Below, piece after piece: positions 1-5,368 of a DNA stretch of 7,041 bases (positions within the stretch are counted from its first letter, which is position 1; every line of letters begins with the position of its first letter). A model generated the notes under the pieces. That model had not been told where the DNA came from, made no database searches, and saw only the letters and a program-made list of their open reading frames with translations. The translations under genes were made by a program, and so were the position numbers. The stretch is from an uncultured Anaerolineae bacterium (lineage in GTDB: Bacteria > Chloroflexota > Anaerolineae > Anaerolineales > UBA4823): assembly GCA_937129505.1 (NCBI GenBank), contig CAKZNJ010000253.1:1-7041 (forward strand), written 5' to 3'.

Positions 1-164
1 CCGTACGAAATCGCTATTCAATCATAACTATTCGCCGGTCTGGAATCAATATTAGGTCAGCCCGTCGCAAAAACGAGACATACAAATTAACGCCCTGTAT
101 TTAGCAACGCTCCAGGTTATTTGGGATAGATATGGAAATATTTAACTGACAGAGCTAATTTTTT
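1..164. other. AT-rich sequence beyond the break in the ferredoxin-like gene; nothing recognised
   Basis: This stretch is richer in A and T than the rest of the window. It has no open frame that I recognise: on the minus strand only about 27 codons lie between stops around 23-103. It begins where the ferredoxin-like reading frame stops matching its family. It could be the end of an inserted element or the flank of a deletion. No transposase fragment or clear terminal inverted repeat can be identified, and the left edge of the window cuts the region. Confidence 0.3.
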
Positions 165-332
165 AGGATCTTTCGGATGATAGCCGAAGATACGGATGCC
201 ATTGGCAAACAGCGCTGCAGCGATGGTCTCATTGGCATACCCTTGTAAGGTTTTGCCTTGCCATGTAAAGGATATAGGTTCTCGTTCAGGAACGGGTAGG
301 ATAGGATGGGATTGGATGCGGAATTGTGACAT
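117..332 (-). pseudogene. truncated 2Fe-2S ferredoxin-like protein (N-terminal fragment)
   Basis: The 71-residue product begins like the small (2Fe-2S)-binding proteins that partner FAD-dependent amino-acid or sarcosine oxidases and HcnA-type dehydrogenases. It has an RIQSHPILPVPER opening, the GKTLQGYANETIAAAL beta-grasp segment and the GIRIFGYHPKD stretch (residues 45-55). In intact members this last stretch runs straight into the cysteine cluster that holds the iron-sulfur centre. Here the sequence changes after Asp55 to a lysine-rich, unrelated tail of 16 residues, and no cysteine is present in the whole product, so it cannot bind the cluster. The start is set by a TGGAGG ribosome binding site about 10 nt upstream. 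No flavoprotein partner lies in the window. It is most likely a gene broken by insertion or deletion near 165. A short functional protein is possible but unlikely. Confidence 0.72.
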
Positions 333-376
333 GCGGATAAAACCTCCACAAAAGTCAGAGCGACCAAACAGCTTAG

Positions 377-398
377 GAGGGTACCAACAGCTACCCTC
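377..398 (-). other. 7-bp stem-loop in the leader of the ferredoxin-like gene
   Basis: GAGGGTA (377-383) pairs exactly with TACCCTC (392-398) around an 8-nt loop. It lies in the presumed 5' leader of the minus-strand ferredoxin-like gene, about 45 nt before its start codon and next to the TGTGATCACA palindrome. It matches no riboswitch that I know. It may be a leader hairpin or part of a composite operator. Confidence 0.35.
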
Positions 399-399
399 T

Positions 400-409
400 T
401 GTGATCACA
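400..409. promoter_or_regulatory. TGTGATCACA palindrome, possible second operator
   Basis: This is a perfect 10-bp palindrome made of the same TGTGA and TCACA half-sites as the palindrome at 445-458, but without the 6-bp centre. It lies about 35 nt downstream of the presumed promoter. It may be an auxiliary contact for the same regulator, or chance. A CRP or Rex dimer would not normally fit abutting half-sites. Confidence 0.25.
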
Positions 410-438
410 TTGGAAAGCATAACAAAACAAATGGCGAT

Positions 439-468
439 GATATAGTGATAATTATCACAAAATTGCAA
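439..468 (-). promoter_or_regulatory. promoter with a Rex/CRP-like operator in its spacer
   Basis: On the minus strand a -35-like TTGCAA (463-468) and a -10-like TATATC (439-444) are separated by 18 bp. That spacer contains the perfect 14-bp palindrome GTGATAATTATCAC (445-458). Read on the minus strand, TTGTGA-N6-TCACTA is close to the Rex operator (TTGTGA-N6-TCACAA) and to CRP/FNR-family sites (TGTGA-N6-TCACA). A site between -35 and -10 would act by repression. It drives the truncated ferredoxin-like gene about 110 nt downstream, and redox control by Rex would suit an oxidoreductase. The palindrome is seen directly; the identity of the regulator is inferred. Confidence 0.5.
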
Positions 469-535
469 TATGGGAATTAACGTTATCGGTGTCACTTTTC
501 GTTAACGTGACCATGCCTGAGCTTAGGGTCTTAAT

Positions 536-582
536 AAACACTGCTCGATGGAAATGCACCGTCTTTCCCTCGAGCAGTGTTT
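536..582 (-). terminator. long hairpin, probable (bidirectional) terminator
   Basis: AAACACTGCTCGA (536-548) is the exact reverse complement of 570-582. Inside it, after one mismatch, GGAAA (550-554) pairs with TTTCC (564-568), leaving a 9-nt loop. The total is 18 bp with a single mismatch. It starts about 65 nt beyond the stop of the DUF5667 gene, and short T-rich stretches flank it on both strands. This fits a rho-independent terminator for the sigma/DUF5667 operon. The U-tract is weak, so a processing or regulatory hairpin remains possible. Confidence 0.55.
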
Positions 583-646
583 GTATCGTGAGCAGAAGTT
601 CGGAGTAGAGGAGCTTTTTCGGTCGCTCGTTTAGCTGTGGAGGAGA

Positions 647-1600
647 TTAAGGTTTGTTGCCGCCAGAGCTGCCGCCTCCCCCGCTGCCGGGATCAGGGTT
701 AGCGCCACCGCTGCCAGGGTCGGGGTTGCTGCCACCATTGCCGGGTGCAGGATTGTTCTCGCCCAACCCGGGTGCTGGGTTACCGCCGTTGCCGGGTGTG
801 GGATTACCCCCGCTTCCTGGGCTAGGATTGCCCGGCGCAGGAGCGTTCTGGCGTTCTTGCGTCTGGGTTTGTAAGCGCAATCTCAGTTGTTGGGGATCCC
901 CGGCGCACTCATTCAAAAGCTGCAGGCGTTCCTGCACCATTTCTCGCACCCGATTCATGAGCTGTTGGGCAGTTGGGTTTGCTGGATCGGGAAGCTGGAA
1001 GTGAGTTTGAAGCATTTCTTGCAAGCGGTTTTGTATTCGCTCAAGCAGTTAGTTCGCTTGCTCAGGTGGGAGATTGGCTGCCTGTTGTAAGGCTAGATCA
1101 AGCTGTTGTTGGGCACGTTGCAGTAAGGCTTCAGCGGGCATTTGTCCCCTTTGTAGCATGGCTTGAATTTCACTTAGTCGCCGCAGAGTGAATTGGAAAC
1201 TCAGCTCAGCTTGTTGCAACGGCTCACCTTGGGCAAGAGCTAGGCGAGCATTTTCACTGGCGAGCTTGATCCCATACAGCGGCTGATCGGGCAGGCTAAA
1301 TTGTGCCGCTGCCACCGTGACTCCGCCACCCCCGATAACGAGGGAGGCTATAACAAGAATGGTCGCGATTAAACTTGCCATCGGTTGGAACTCCTTTCGA
1401 GTCAACATCGGAATAGGGAATAAATTCCAACCTTTAAGACGGTTTTTCGACCGAGAGGATACCGGGGCAGGCAGGGATTTTGCAAAATTCAGGTACCGTT
1501 CTTTGCCTGCTTTTGTTCTCTCTGCTGAGCGGGTCACTGGTTGCTTCCGTAGGGCTTCAAACCACGGGGCTAGTTCTTGGTCTTCAAGCTTGTGGTGCAT
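647..1600 (-). pseudogene. DUF5667 membrane protein, interrupted by an in-frame TAA
   Basis: Reading through one stop gives a 317-codon frame. Residues 1-70 form a charged cytoplasmic region. Residues about 74-95 are one transmembrane helix rich in Ile, Val and Gly. Then comes the DUF5667-type segment starting at DQPLYGIKLASENARLAL, continuing as Gln/Leu-rich helices to about residue 250. The last 60 residues are an extracytoplasmic tail of NP-x-PG-x-GG repeats. TAA at 1049-1051 is codon 184. Both sides stay in the same frame and domain (PPEQAN, stop, LLERIQNRLQEML), so a single base change from GAA is the simplest cause. The start ATG (1598-1600) has a strong AAGGAGGAG site and overlaps the end of the sigma gene by 17 nt, which implies co-translation. 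Members next to ECF sigma factors are candidate anti-sigma or signalling partners, so that role is inferred here. No ribosome binding site precedes the ATG at 1022-1024. Confidence 0.75.
650..835 (-). repeat. tandem Pro-Gly-rich coding repeats
   Basis: About seven imperfect units of roughly 24-27 nt encode NP-(S/T/A/D)-PG-x-GG. They form the C-terminal tail of the DUF5667 protein (residues about 256-311). The low-complexity, flexible tail lies outside the membrane, as expected for a spacer or wall-exposed segment. Such repeats expand and contract readily. The antisense reading gives a spurious Pro/Leu-rich open frame. Confidence 0.7.
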
Positions 1601-2171
1601 TTAGACGCTCCTCCTTCAACAACATTCGCCGTAAAGACTGTAAGCCGCGATGCTGTAGGGCCTTGATCGCTGTAATGGGTTTCTGAAGAGTAGCGGCGAT
1701 GCTCGCCTGATCCCATCCTTCAATGAAGTGCAACACGATTACCAGCCGTTGTTCGGCGGTCAAATGAGCCAGCGCAGCGCGGGCTTGTTCTTGCAAAATA
1801 TGAAGTTAGCTGATTTCATCAACTGATCGCTGCGGGTCAGTCAAGTTCTCTTCGAAGAGTTCCAACGACTGCCGACCCTTTTGACGATAATGGTCATGAA
1901 TCCAATTATGGGCGACCTTGTAGAGGTAAGGCTTGGGCTCGCAAATTGGTTGTGCGCCGCTGTGCAGAGCTTTCAAAAAGCGGAAGAAGGTCTCAGCAAC
2001 ACATTCTTCGGCTAAATTTTCGTCTCCTAGCAGGCGCATAGCGAAAGCGTAGAGGGCTGGGCTGTAGGCATCATACACCTCTACCAGCGCTTCTTCTTCA
2101 AAGGCGGCGAGCCGTTGATAGAACCTAGCCGTTAACTGCAGTGTCATCTTTATTCCATTATTATGACGCAT
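1584..2171 (-). pseudogene. ECF-type sigma-70 factor, split by an in-frame TAA between its two domains
   Basis: The frame encodes 195 residues when one stop is read through. Sigma region 2 lies at about residues 22-105: LVEVYDAYSPALYAFAMRLL, then NLAEECVAETFFRFLKAL, then KPYLYKVAHNWIHDHYR. Region 4 follows as LTAEQRLVIVLHFIEGWDQ plus a helix-turn-helix IAATLQKPITAIKALQHRG. TAA at 1806-1808 is codon 122, in the linker between the domains. The frame continues unchanged after it (DEIS, stop, LHILQEQARAALAHL). The region 4 part has only a TTG (1794-1796) as a possible restart, without a ribosome binding site. ATG at 2169-2171 opens the frame; the ATG at 2145-2147, after a weak GGAA, may be the true start. 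It is probably a nonsense-mutated gene. A natural split into separate region 2 and region 4 proteins, as in B. subtilis SigO/RsoA, is a weaker alternative. Confidence 0.78.
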
Positions 2172-2300
2172 TCAGGGTAAAAAAGATACGCCCAAAGGAA
2201 AAAGATTCCAGAGCCCGTTGTCTATTTGCTGCGCGTGGGGATGGTAATCACCAGCAAGCATGTTCTGTCGGACGCAGTGAGTCATCTTGGAAGATTTCTC

Positions 2301-2364
2301 AGTCGCTGACGCTCCTTCGCACTGAAATGGGTGTGGGTAGTCGCTGGCGCGCCTGCGGAATGAC
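2301..2364. repeat. two diverged direct repeat units
   Basis: AGTCGCTGACGCTCCTTCG (2301-2319) is echoed by AGTCGCTGGCGCGCCTGCG (2339-2357). Each is followed within a few bases by a GAAATG or GAATGACA motif. ATTTC/AGT upstream and ACTGAAAT at 2321-2328 can also fold back on each other. The style resembles short dispersed intergenic repeats found in many copies in some bacterial genomes. Copy number cannot be judged from one window. Confidence 0.35.
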
Positions 2365-2373
2365 AGGGGGGTG

Positions 2374-2402
2374 TTGCCGGGCGGCGGTCATTCTGGTACA
2401 AT
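2374..2402 (+). promoter_or_regulatory. sigma70-type promoter of the DUF1385 gene
   Basis: TTGCCG (2374-2379) and TACAAT (2397-2402) are separated by exactly 17 bp, and a TG one base before the -10 makes it an extended -10. The predicted transcript starts near 2409, about 25 nt before the start codon, leaving just room for the GAGG ribosome binding site. Confidence 0.65.
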
Positions 2403-2433
2403 GGACGAGAAATTTACCGGTAGAGGTTAGCGC

Positions 2434-3318
2434 ATGGAAAAATCGAAAATGCCCACTTACGGCGGTCAAGCAGTTATCGAAGGGGTGATGATGCGGGGAC
2501 GCAACGCTGTTGCCATCGCCCTGCGCGCCCCAGACCGCCAGATCGTCTTGCACACCGAGCCTCTCAGCCCCATCTACCGCAGCCAGTGGATGAAGGTGCC
2601 CTTTGTGCGCGGGGTGATCTCGCTCTGGGATGCGCTTAACCTAGGGATGCGGGCGCTCACCCTTTCAGCCAACGTTCAGGCGGGTGAAGATGAAAAAATC
2701 GAAGGAGCGTCGCTCTATCTGACCTTAGGCGTTTCGCTCGCGATTGCGATCGGCTTGTTTTTTCTCGCCCCTGCCCTGCTCGGCCAGTTGGGTGAACGTT
2801 TCCTGCAGCTAACGCCGTGGCAGAGCAACCTTTTCGAAGGGCTAGTGCGCCTGATGCTGCTGGTGGGATACATCTTCGCTGTAGGCAAGATCCCCGACAT
2901 CGAGCGCGTCTTCGCCTATCACGGCGCAGAACATAAAACCATCAACGCCTTCGAATCTGGCGCCGAGCTGACGCCGCAGGAAGTCGCCCGCTTTCCCTTG
3001 GAGCATCCCCGTTGCGGCACATCCTTCCTGCTCACGTTGGTCGTGCTCTCGGTCTTGATTTTCTCCCTGTTGGGGCAACTCGACCTACATATTCGCTTGC
3101 TGAGCCGACTCCTGATGATCCCCGTGCTGGCAGGGGTAGCCTATGAATACATCCGCTGGACGGCAAATCAATTGCACCGCCCATGGGTGCGCTGGATGAT
3201 TGCCCCCAATTTGGCTTTGCAGCGTTTGACCACGCGCGAGCCGAGCCTAGACATGCTTGAAGTGGCGATTGCAGCCTTTCGCACGATGCGGGAAAAGGAA
3301 CAAGAGGTCGTGCTGTAG
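2434..3318 (+). CDS. DUF1385 family (YqhQ-like) integral membrane protein
   Basis: This 294-residue protein is near the usual family length of about 300. Family hallmarks appear in order: GGQAVIEGVMMRG at residues 10-22; two membrane helices at about 94-115 and 132-152; AYHGAEHKTINAFESG at 161-176; HPRCGTSF at 191-198; two further helices at about 199-218 and 223-240; and the C-terminal LTTREP...DMLEVAIAAF block. The conserved His, Glu and Cys residues suggest metal binding, but no biochemical role is established. The protein should sit in the cytoplasmic membrane. The start is supported by AGAGG at 2422-2426, 7 nt upstream, and by its own promoter. It ends with TAG, and 17 nt later the convergent yjbQ gene ends, with only a 5-bp hairpin (3323-3336) between them. 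It appears to be a single-gene transcript. Confidence 0.92.
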   Translation: MEKSKMPTYGGQAVIEGVMMRGRNAVAIALRAPDRQIVLHTEPLSPIYRSQWMKVPFVRGVISLWDALNLGMRALTLSANVQAGEDEKIEGASLYLTLGVSLAIAIGLFFLAPALLGQLGERFLQLTPWQSNLFEGLVRLMLLVGYIFAVGKIPDIERVFAYHGAEHKTINAFESGAELTPQEVARFPLEHPRCGTSFLLTLVVLSVLIFSLLGQLDLHIRLLSRLLMIPVLAGVAYEYIRWTANQLHRPWVRWMIAPNLALQRLTTREPSLDMLEVAIAAFRTMREKEQEVVL

Positions 3319-3335
3319 GATTGACGCCTGAGCGT

Positions 3336-3755
3336 CTACTCGCCGATGATTTGGACGACCAGCTCGCGGCGGCGGGCATGGACATCGAAATCGACGAAGA
3401 TAATCTGCTGCCAGGTGCCGAGGGTCAAGCGCTGGTTGACAAAGGGGATGGTCAGCGAGGGACCCAGTAACGCAGCCCGCACGTGGCTATGGCCATTGCC
3501 ATCTCCCCAGCGGCTATTGTGAGCATACGGCTGTCGGGGATCGACAATCTGATCGAAAAGGCGGCGCAAATCGCTCAGACAGCCGCTTTCAAACTCGATG
3601 GTGGTCACCGCGCTGGTCGAGGAGGGACAGAAAACCGTGACAATGCCGTTTGATAGCCCACTTTGCAGGACGAGGTTTTGCACCGAATCGGTCAGATCGT
3701 GAATATCGGCGTTGCCGCGAGTGCTGAGGTTCAAAGCCATTGTCTTGACTGCCAT
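3336..3755 (-). CDS. yjbQ: YjbQ / UPF0047 family protein (secondary thiamine-phosphate synthase type)
   Basis: The 139-residue product matches the whole of this small soluble family, which is usually 130-140 residues. The signature is clear: SSTSAVTTIEFESG at residues 46-59, then HNSRWGDGNGHSHVRAALLG (79-98), PSLTIPF, LTLGTWQQIIFVDFD and a basic RRREL near the end. The E. coli homologue shows weak thiamine-phosphate synthase activity and the family is annotated on that basis. The true cellular role is not settled, and no thi genes are nearby to support it. The first ATG is fixed by a strong AAAGGAGG five bases upstream, ahead of a second ATG at codon 6. The promoter at 3781-3789 is close by. 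It is transcribed alone and converges on the DUF1385 gene. Confidence 0.92.
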   Translation of the reverse strand: MAVKTMALNLSTRGNADIHDLTDSVQNLVLQSGLSNGIVTVFCPSSTSAVTTIEFESGCLSDLRRLFDQIVDPRQPYAHNSRWGDGNGHSHVRAALLGPSLTIPFVNQRLTLGTWQQIIFVDFDVHARRRELVVQIIGE

Positions 3756-3780
3756 AAATGCCTCCTTTGTGTTTGTTCTG

Positions 3781-3789
3781 ATTATAGCA
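3781..3789 (-). promoter_or_regulatory. extended -10 promoter of yjbQ
   Basis: On the minus strand TGCTATAAT gives a perfect -10 hexamer (3781-3786) with the TG extension. No good -35 hexamer lies 16-18 bp further upstream, as is usual for extended -10 promoters. Transcription should start near 3774, leaving a short leader with the AAAGGAGG site. Confidence 0.6.
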
Positions 3790-3846
3790 TTCTACGGCAC
3801 CGTTGGAGTTTGCAGAACTTGCCGCTGGCTTGAGCAAGAAGGCGGA

Positions 3847-3893
3847 CGCCTCCGCAATGCCCGGTGGGGTTGATAGGCTCGGGGCCGGAGGCG
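3847..3893. repeat. GC-rich inverted repeat between yjbQ and mobA
   Basis: CGCCTCCG (3847-3854) and CGGAGGCG (3886-3893) are exact reverse complements separated by 31 nt. The stem is short for such a loop and has no T-tract. It lies between the divergent yjbQ and mobA promoters. Its function is unknown and it may be chance in GC-rich sequence. Confidence 0.25.
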
Positions 3894-3959
3894 CTCCTCT
3901 GCCGAAAACTCGCCCTTGCGGCGCCAGAAATCACCTGCAACGCTCATTGAATTTTATTG

Positions 3960-3972
3960 TAAAATTTAATTA
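3960..3972 (+). promoter_or_regulatory. candidate leaderless promoter of mobA
   Basis: TAAAAT at 3960-3965 lies six bases before the A of the mobA start codon, exactly where a -10 box would sit if transcription began at that A. The 28 bases before the start are AT-rich and hold no Shine-Dalgarno sequence. No convincing -35 is seen. Confidence 0.45.
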
Positions 3973-4577
3973 TGCGGTCCTTGGTCGTCCAAGCTGGTGG
4001 TGAGTCGCGGCGGATGGGAAGAGACAAAGCTCTCTTGCCCTTCTTGGGCAAGCCGTTAATTCAACGCATCTTGGAGCGTCTGATCCCGGTGGTGGACGAA
4101 GCCTTGGTCACTACCAATCATCCCCAGCATTACGCCTTTCTCAACGTCCCGCTGGTCAAGGATGTCTTCCCAGGTCGCGGCGCTTTAGGAGGGTTATACA
4201 CCGCCCTGCGCAGCGCCCATTACTCCTTTGTGGCGGTGGTTGCCTGCGACATGCCCTTTGCCAACTCTGACCTGCTGGAAATCCTCTTTCGCACCCTCGA
4301 AGAAGGCAAAGCCGATGCCGTCATCCCGCAGACGGTGAACGGCAACGAGCCGTTTCATGCCGTCTATCGGCGCGATCATTGTCTGCCGTTGGTGCGCCAA
4401 GCCATCGAGGACGGACACTGGCGCGCCGACGCCTGGTTCTGGGAAGCGAACCTGCACTTTATCAGCCCTGAAGAAGTGAGCATCTTTGACCCTCTTGGGC
4501 TGGCTTTTCAGAACGTCAACACCCCCGAAGAACTAGCCGCCGCCGAAGAGTTAGCCCGCCAGTTGGAGCAGGGCTAA
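3972..4577 (+). CDS. mobA: molybdenum cofactor guanylyltransferase MobA
   Basis: MobA transfers GMP from GTP to molybdopterin-bound molybdenum, giving the bis-MGD form used by DMSO-reductase-family enzymes in the cytoplasm. The 201-residue length is typical. The nucleotide-binding opening AGGESRRMGRDKALL (residues 8-22) carries the conserved Arg, Gly and Lys19. DVFPGRGALGGLYTAL (64-79) and ACDMPF (91-96, Asp93) supply the guanine- and metal-binding loops. NGNEPFHAVYRR and NVNTPEEL near the end are also family-like. The first residue of the usual LAGG is Gln here (VQAGG). No other molybdenum cofactor gene is in the window. There is no ribosome binding site, and a -10-like box sits six bases upstream, so translation may start on a leaderless mRNA. 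Its stop overlaps the stop of the convergent DUF166 gene. Confidence 0.92.
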   Translation: MRSLVVQAGGESRRMGRDKALLPFLGKPLIQRILERLIPVVDEALVTTNHPQHYAFLNVPLVKDVFPGRGALGGLYTALRSAHYSFVAVVACDMPFANSDLLEILFRTLEEGKADAVIPQTVNGNEPFHAVYRRDHCLPLVRQAIEDGHWRADAWFWEANLHFISPEEVSIFDPLGLAFQNVNTPEELAAAEELARQLEQG

Positions 4578-5338
4578 TCGGGGCGGCGCAAGCCCGGCGT
4601 AATATACTGGATTTTGCGATAGGGTTTCACCTGCTCGCCGATTTCGTCCTTAAAGATATTGCCCGAGACGTGCATGAGCGTATCGTCAAAGTCGCTGTCG
4701 ATCCCCATGCTGGCGAGACAAGGATAGTGATGGTGAAGCAAGCCCGCTTTCTCCTGCGCTTCGTCAACCGAGACGCCAACCAGACCGCGGGCGACAAAGG
4801 CGGCGCAGCCGCAGACGGCGTCGCGCTGCACCTCGGCGGCGACGATCAGGCGCGTCTGAGGGTCAATCGTCAGCGTAAAGGAAGGGCGTCCAAAATGACG
4901 GGCAAAGGCGGCGATTTCGGGGCTTTGGTAGGTCAGGCGCTGCCGGCGGGTGACCCAGTAATCGTGCTCGGTCAGGGAACACAACGGCTTGGGGGTGGCG
5001 CAGGCAACTCCTATTCTTTCCAGCCAGCCGCGCAACTGGCGCGCCAAGCCGCGCGGCAGCCAAGCTTCGTTATCAATGGGGGCAAGCACCGCTCTGGCGC
5101 CTGTGCGCCGCGCCAAATCGGGCAGGAGTTCTGCCACCCCTTTGACCTCTGCAAAGGATAGGATCAGGTCACAAGGCGGCACTTCGGAAGGCAGGAAATC
5201 TTCGGGGTCGTCGATCACCAGCGGGAATTGGGTGGGCGCCAGCCAGCTATCCACGCTCCACTCCTTGGGTGCCTTGGCGCGCAGGTTCTCGAGGTGGCGT
5301 TGTCCGTATTCGCCGGTATAGATCACCAATAGGTGCAT
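4574..5338 (-). CDS. DUF166 family protein
   Basis: The 254-residue soluble protein resembles DUF166 (PF02593), a family best known from methanogenic archaea and found in some bacteria. Older annotations call it thymidylate synthase-like without proof. Visible features are the N-terminal VIYTGEYGQRHLENL (residues 5-19), CDLILSFAEVKG (56-67), APIDNEAWLPRGL (86-98), a CATPKPLCSL segment (113-122), RDAVCGCAAFVARGL (172-186) and HHHYPCLASM (202-211). Six cysteines, some in pairs, suggest metal or cluster binding; this is inference. It is the last gene of a minus-strand operon, 30 nt after the methyltransferase. GGGAG lies only 2-3 nt before the ATG and is buried in a hairpin with sequence just after the methyltransferase stop. 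Its TAG stop lies inside the CTAA shared with mobA. Confidence 0.8.
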   Translation of the reverse strand: MHLLVIYTGEYGQRHLENLRAKAPKEWSVDSWLAPTQFPLVIDDPEDFLPSEVPPCDLILSFAEVKGVAELLPDLARRTGARAVLAPIDNEAWLPRGLARQLRGWLERIGVACATPKPLCSLTEHDYWVTRRQRLTYQSPEIAAFARHFGRPSFTLTIDPQTRLIVAAEVQRDAVCGCAAFVARGLVGVSVDEAQEKAGLLHHHYPCLASMGIDSDFDDTLMHVSGNIFKDEIGEQVKPYRKIQYITPGLRRPD

Positions 5339-5368
5339 TTCTCCCTAATTTTATCCGAAAATGGAGAA
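5339..5368 (-). promoter_or_regulatory. Shine-Dalgarno-masking intercistronic hairpin
   Basis: The whole 30-nt gap between the methyltransferase stop and the DUF166 start folds on itself. On the mRNA, UUCUCC then AUUUU (5348-5368 side) pairs with AAAAU and GGAGAA just before the AUG. That makes 11 bp with a 3-nt bulge and a 5-nt loop. The Shine-Dalgarno GGAG is inside the stem. Ribosomes ending at the upstream stop would open it, coupling translation of the two genes. The pairing is seen directly; the coupling is inferred. Confidence 0.55.

Noticed and set aside
489..512. GTCAC-N11-GTGAC inverted repeat as another operator
   Set aside because: The half-sites are only 5 bp with an unusual spacing, and no promoter element is positioned around it.
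654..1004. 116-codon plus-strand open frame rich in Pro and Leu
   Set aside because: It is the antisense of the Gly/Pro repeat tail of the DUF5667 gene; the composition is an artefact of the repeats and no ribosome binding site or family match is seen.
1049..1808. Reassignment of TAA to an amino acid in this organism
   Set aside because: mobA, the methyltransferase and the DUF5667 gene itself end with TAA at their expected family ends, so TAA works as a normal stop here.
2185..2209. ECF-type autoregulatory promoter GGAAT/CGTATC upstream of the sigma gene
   Set aside because: The two boxes are only 14 bp apart, against the usual 16-17 bp, and the -10 box is partial; the evidence is too weak for a feature.
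3323..3336. Terminator hairpin between the convergent DUF1385 and yjbQ genes
   Set aside because: The stem is only 5 bp (GACGC/GCGTC), overlaps the yjbQ stop and has no T-tract on either strand.
3803..4003. 66-codon plus-strand frame before mobA
   Set aside because: It needs a TTG start without a ribosome binding site, overlaps the mobA start and has no recognisable domain.
4670..5161. 163-codon plus-strand open frame
   Set aside because: It lies wholly antisense to the DUF166 gene, whose family motifs are clear; the GC-rich codon pattern explains the open antisense frame.
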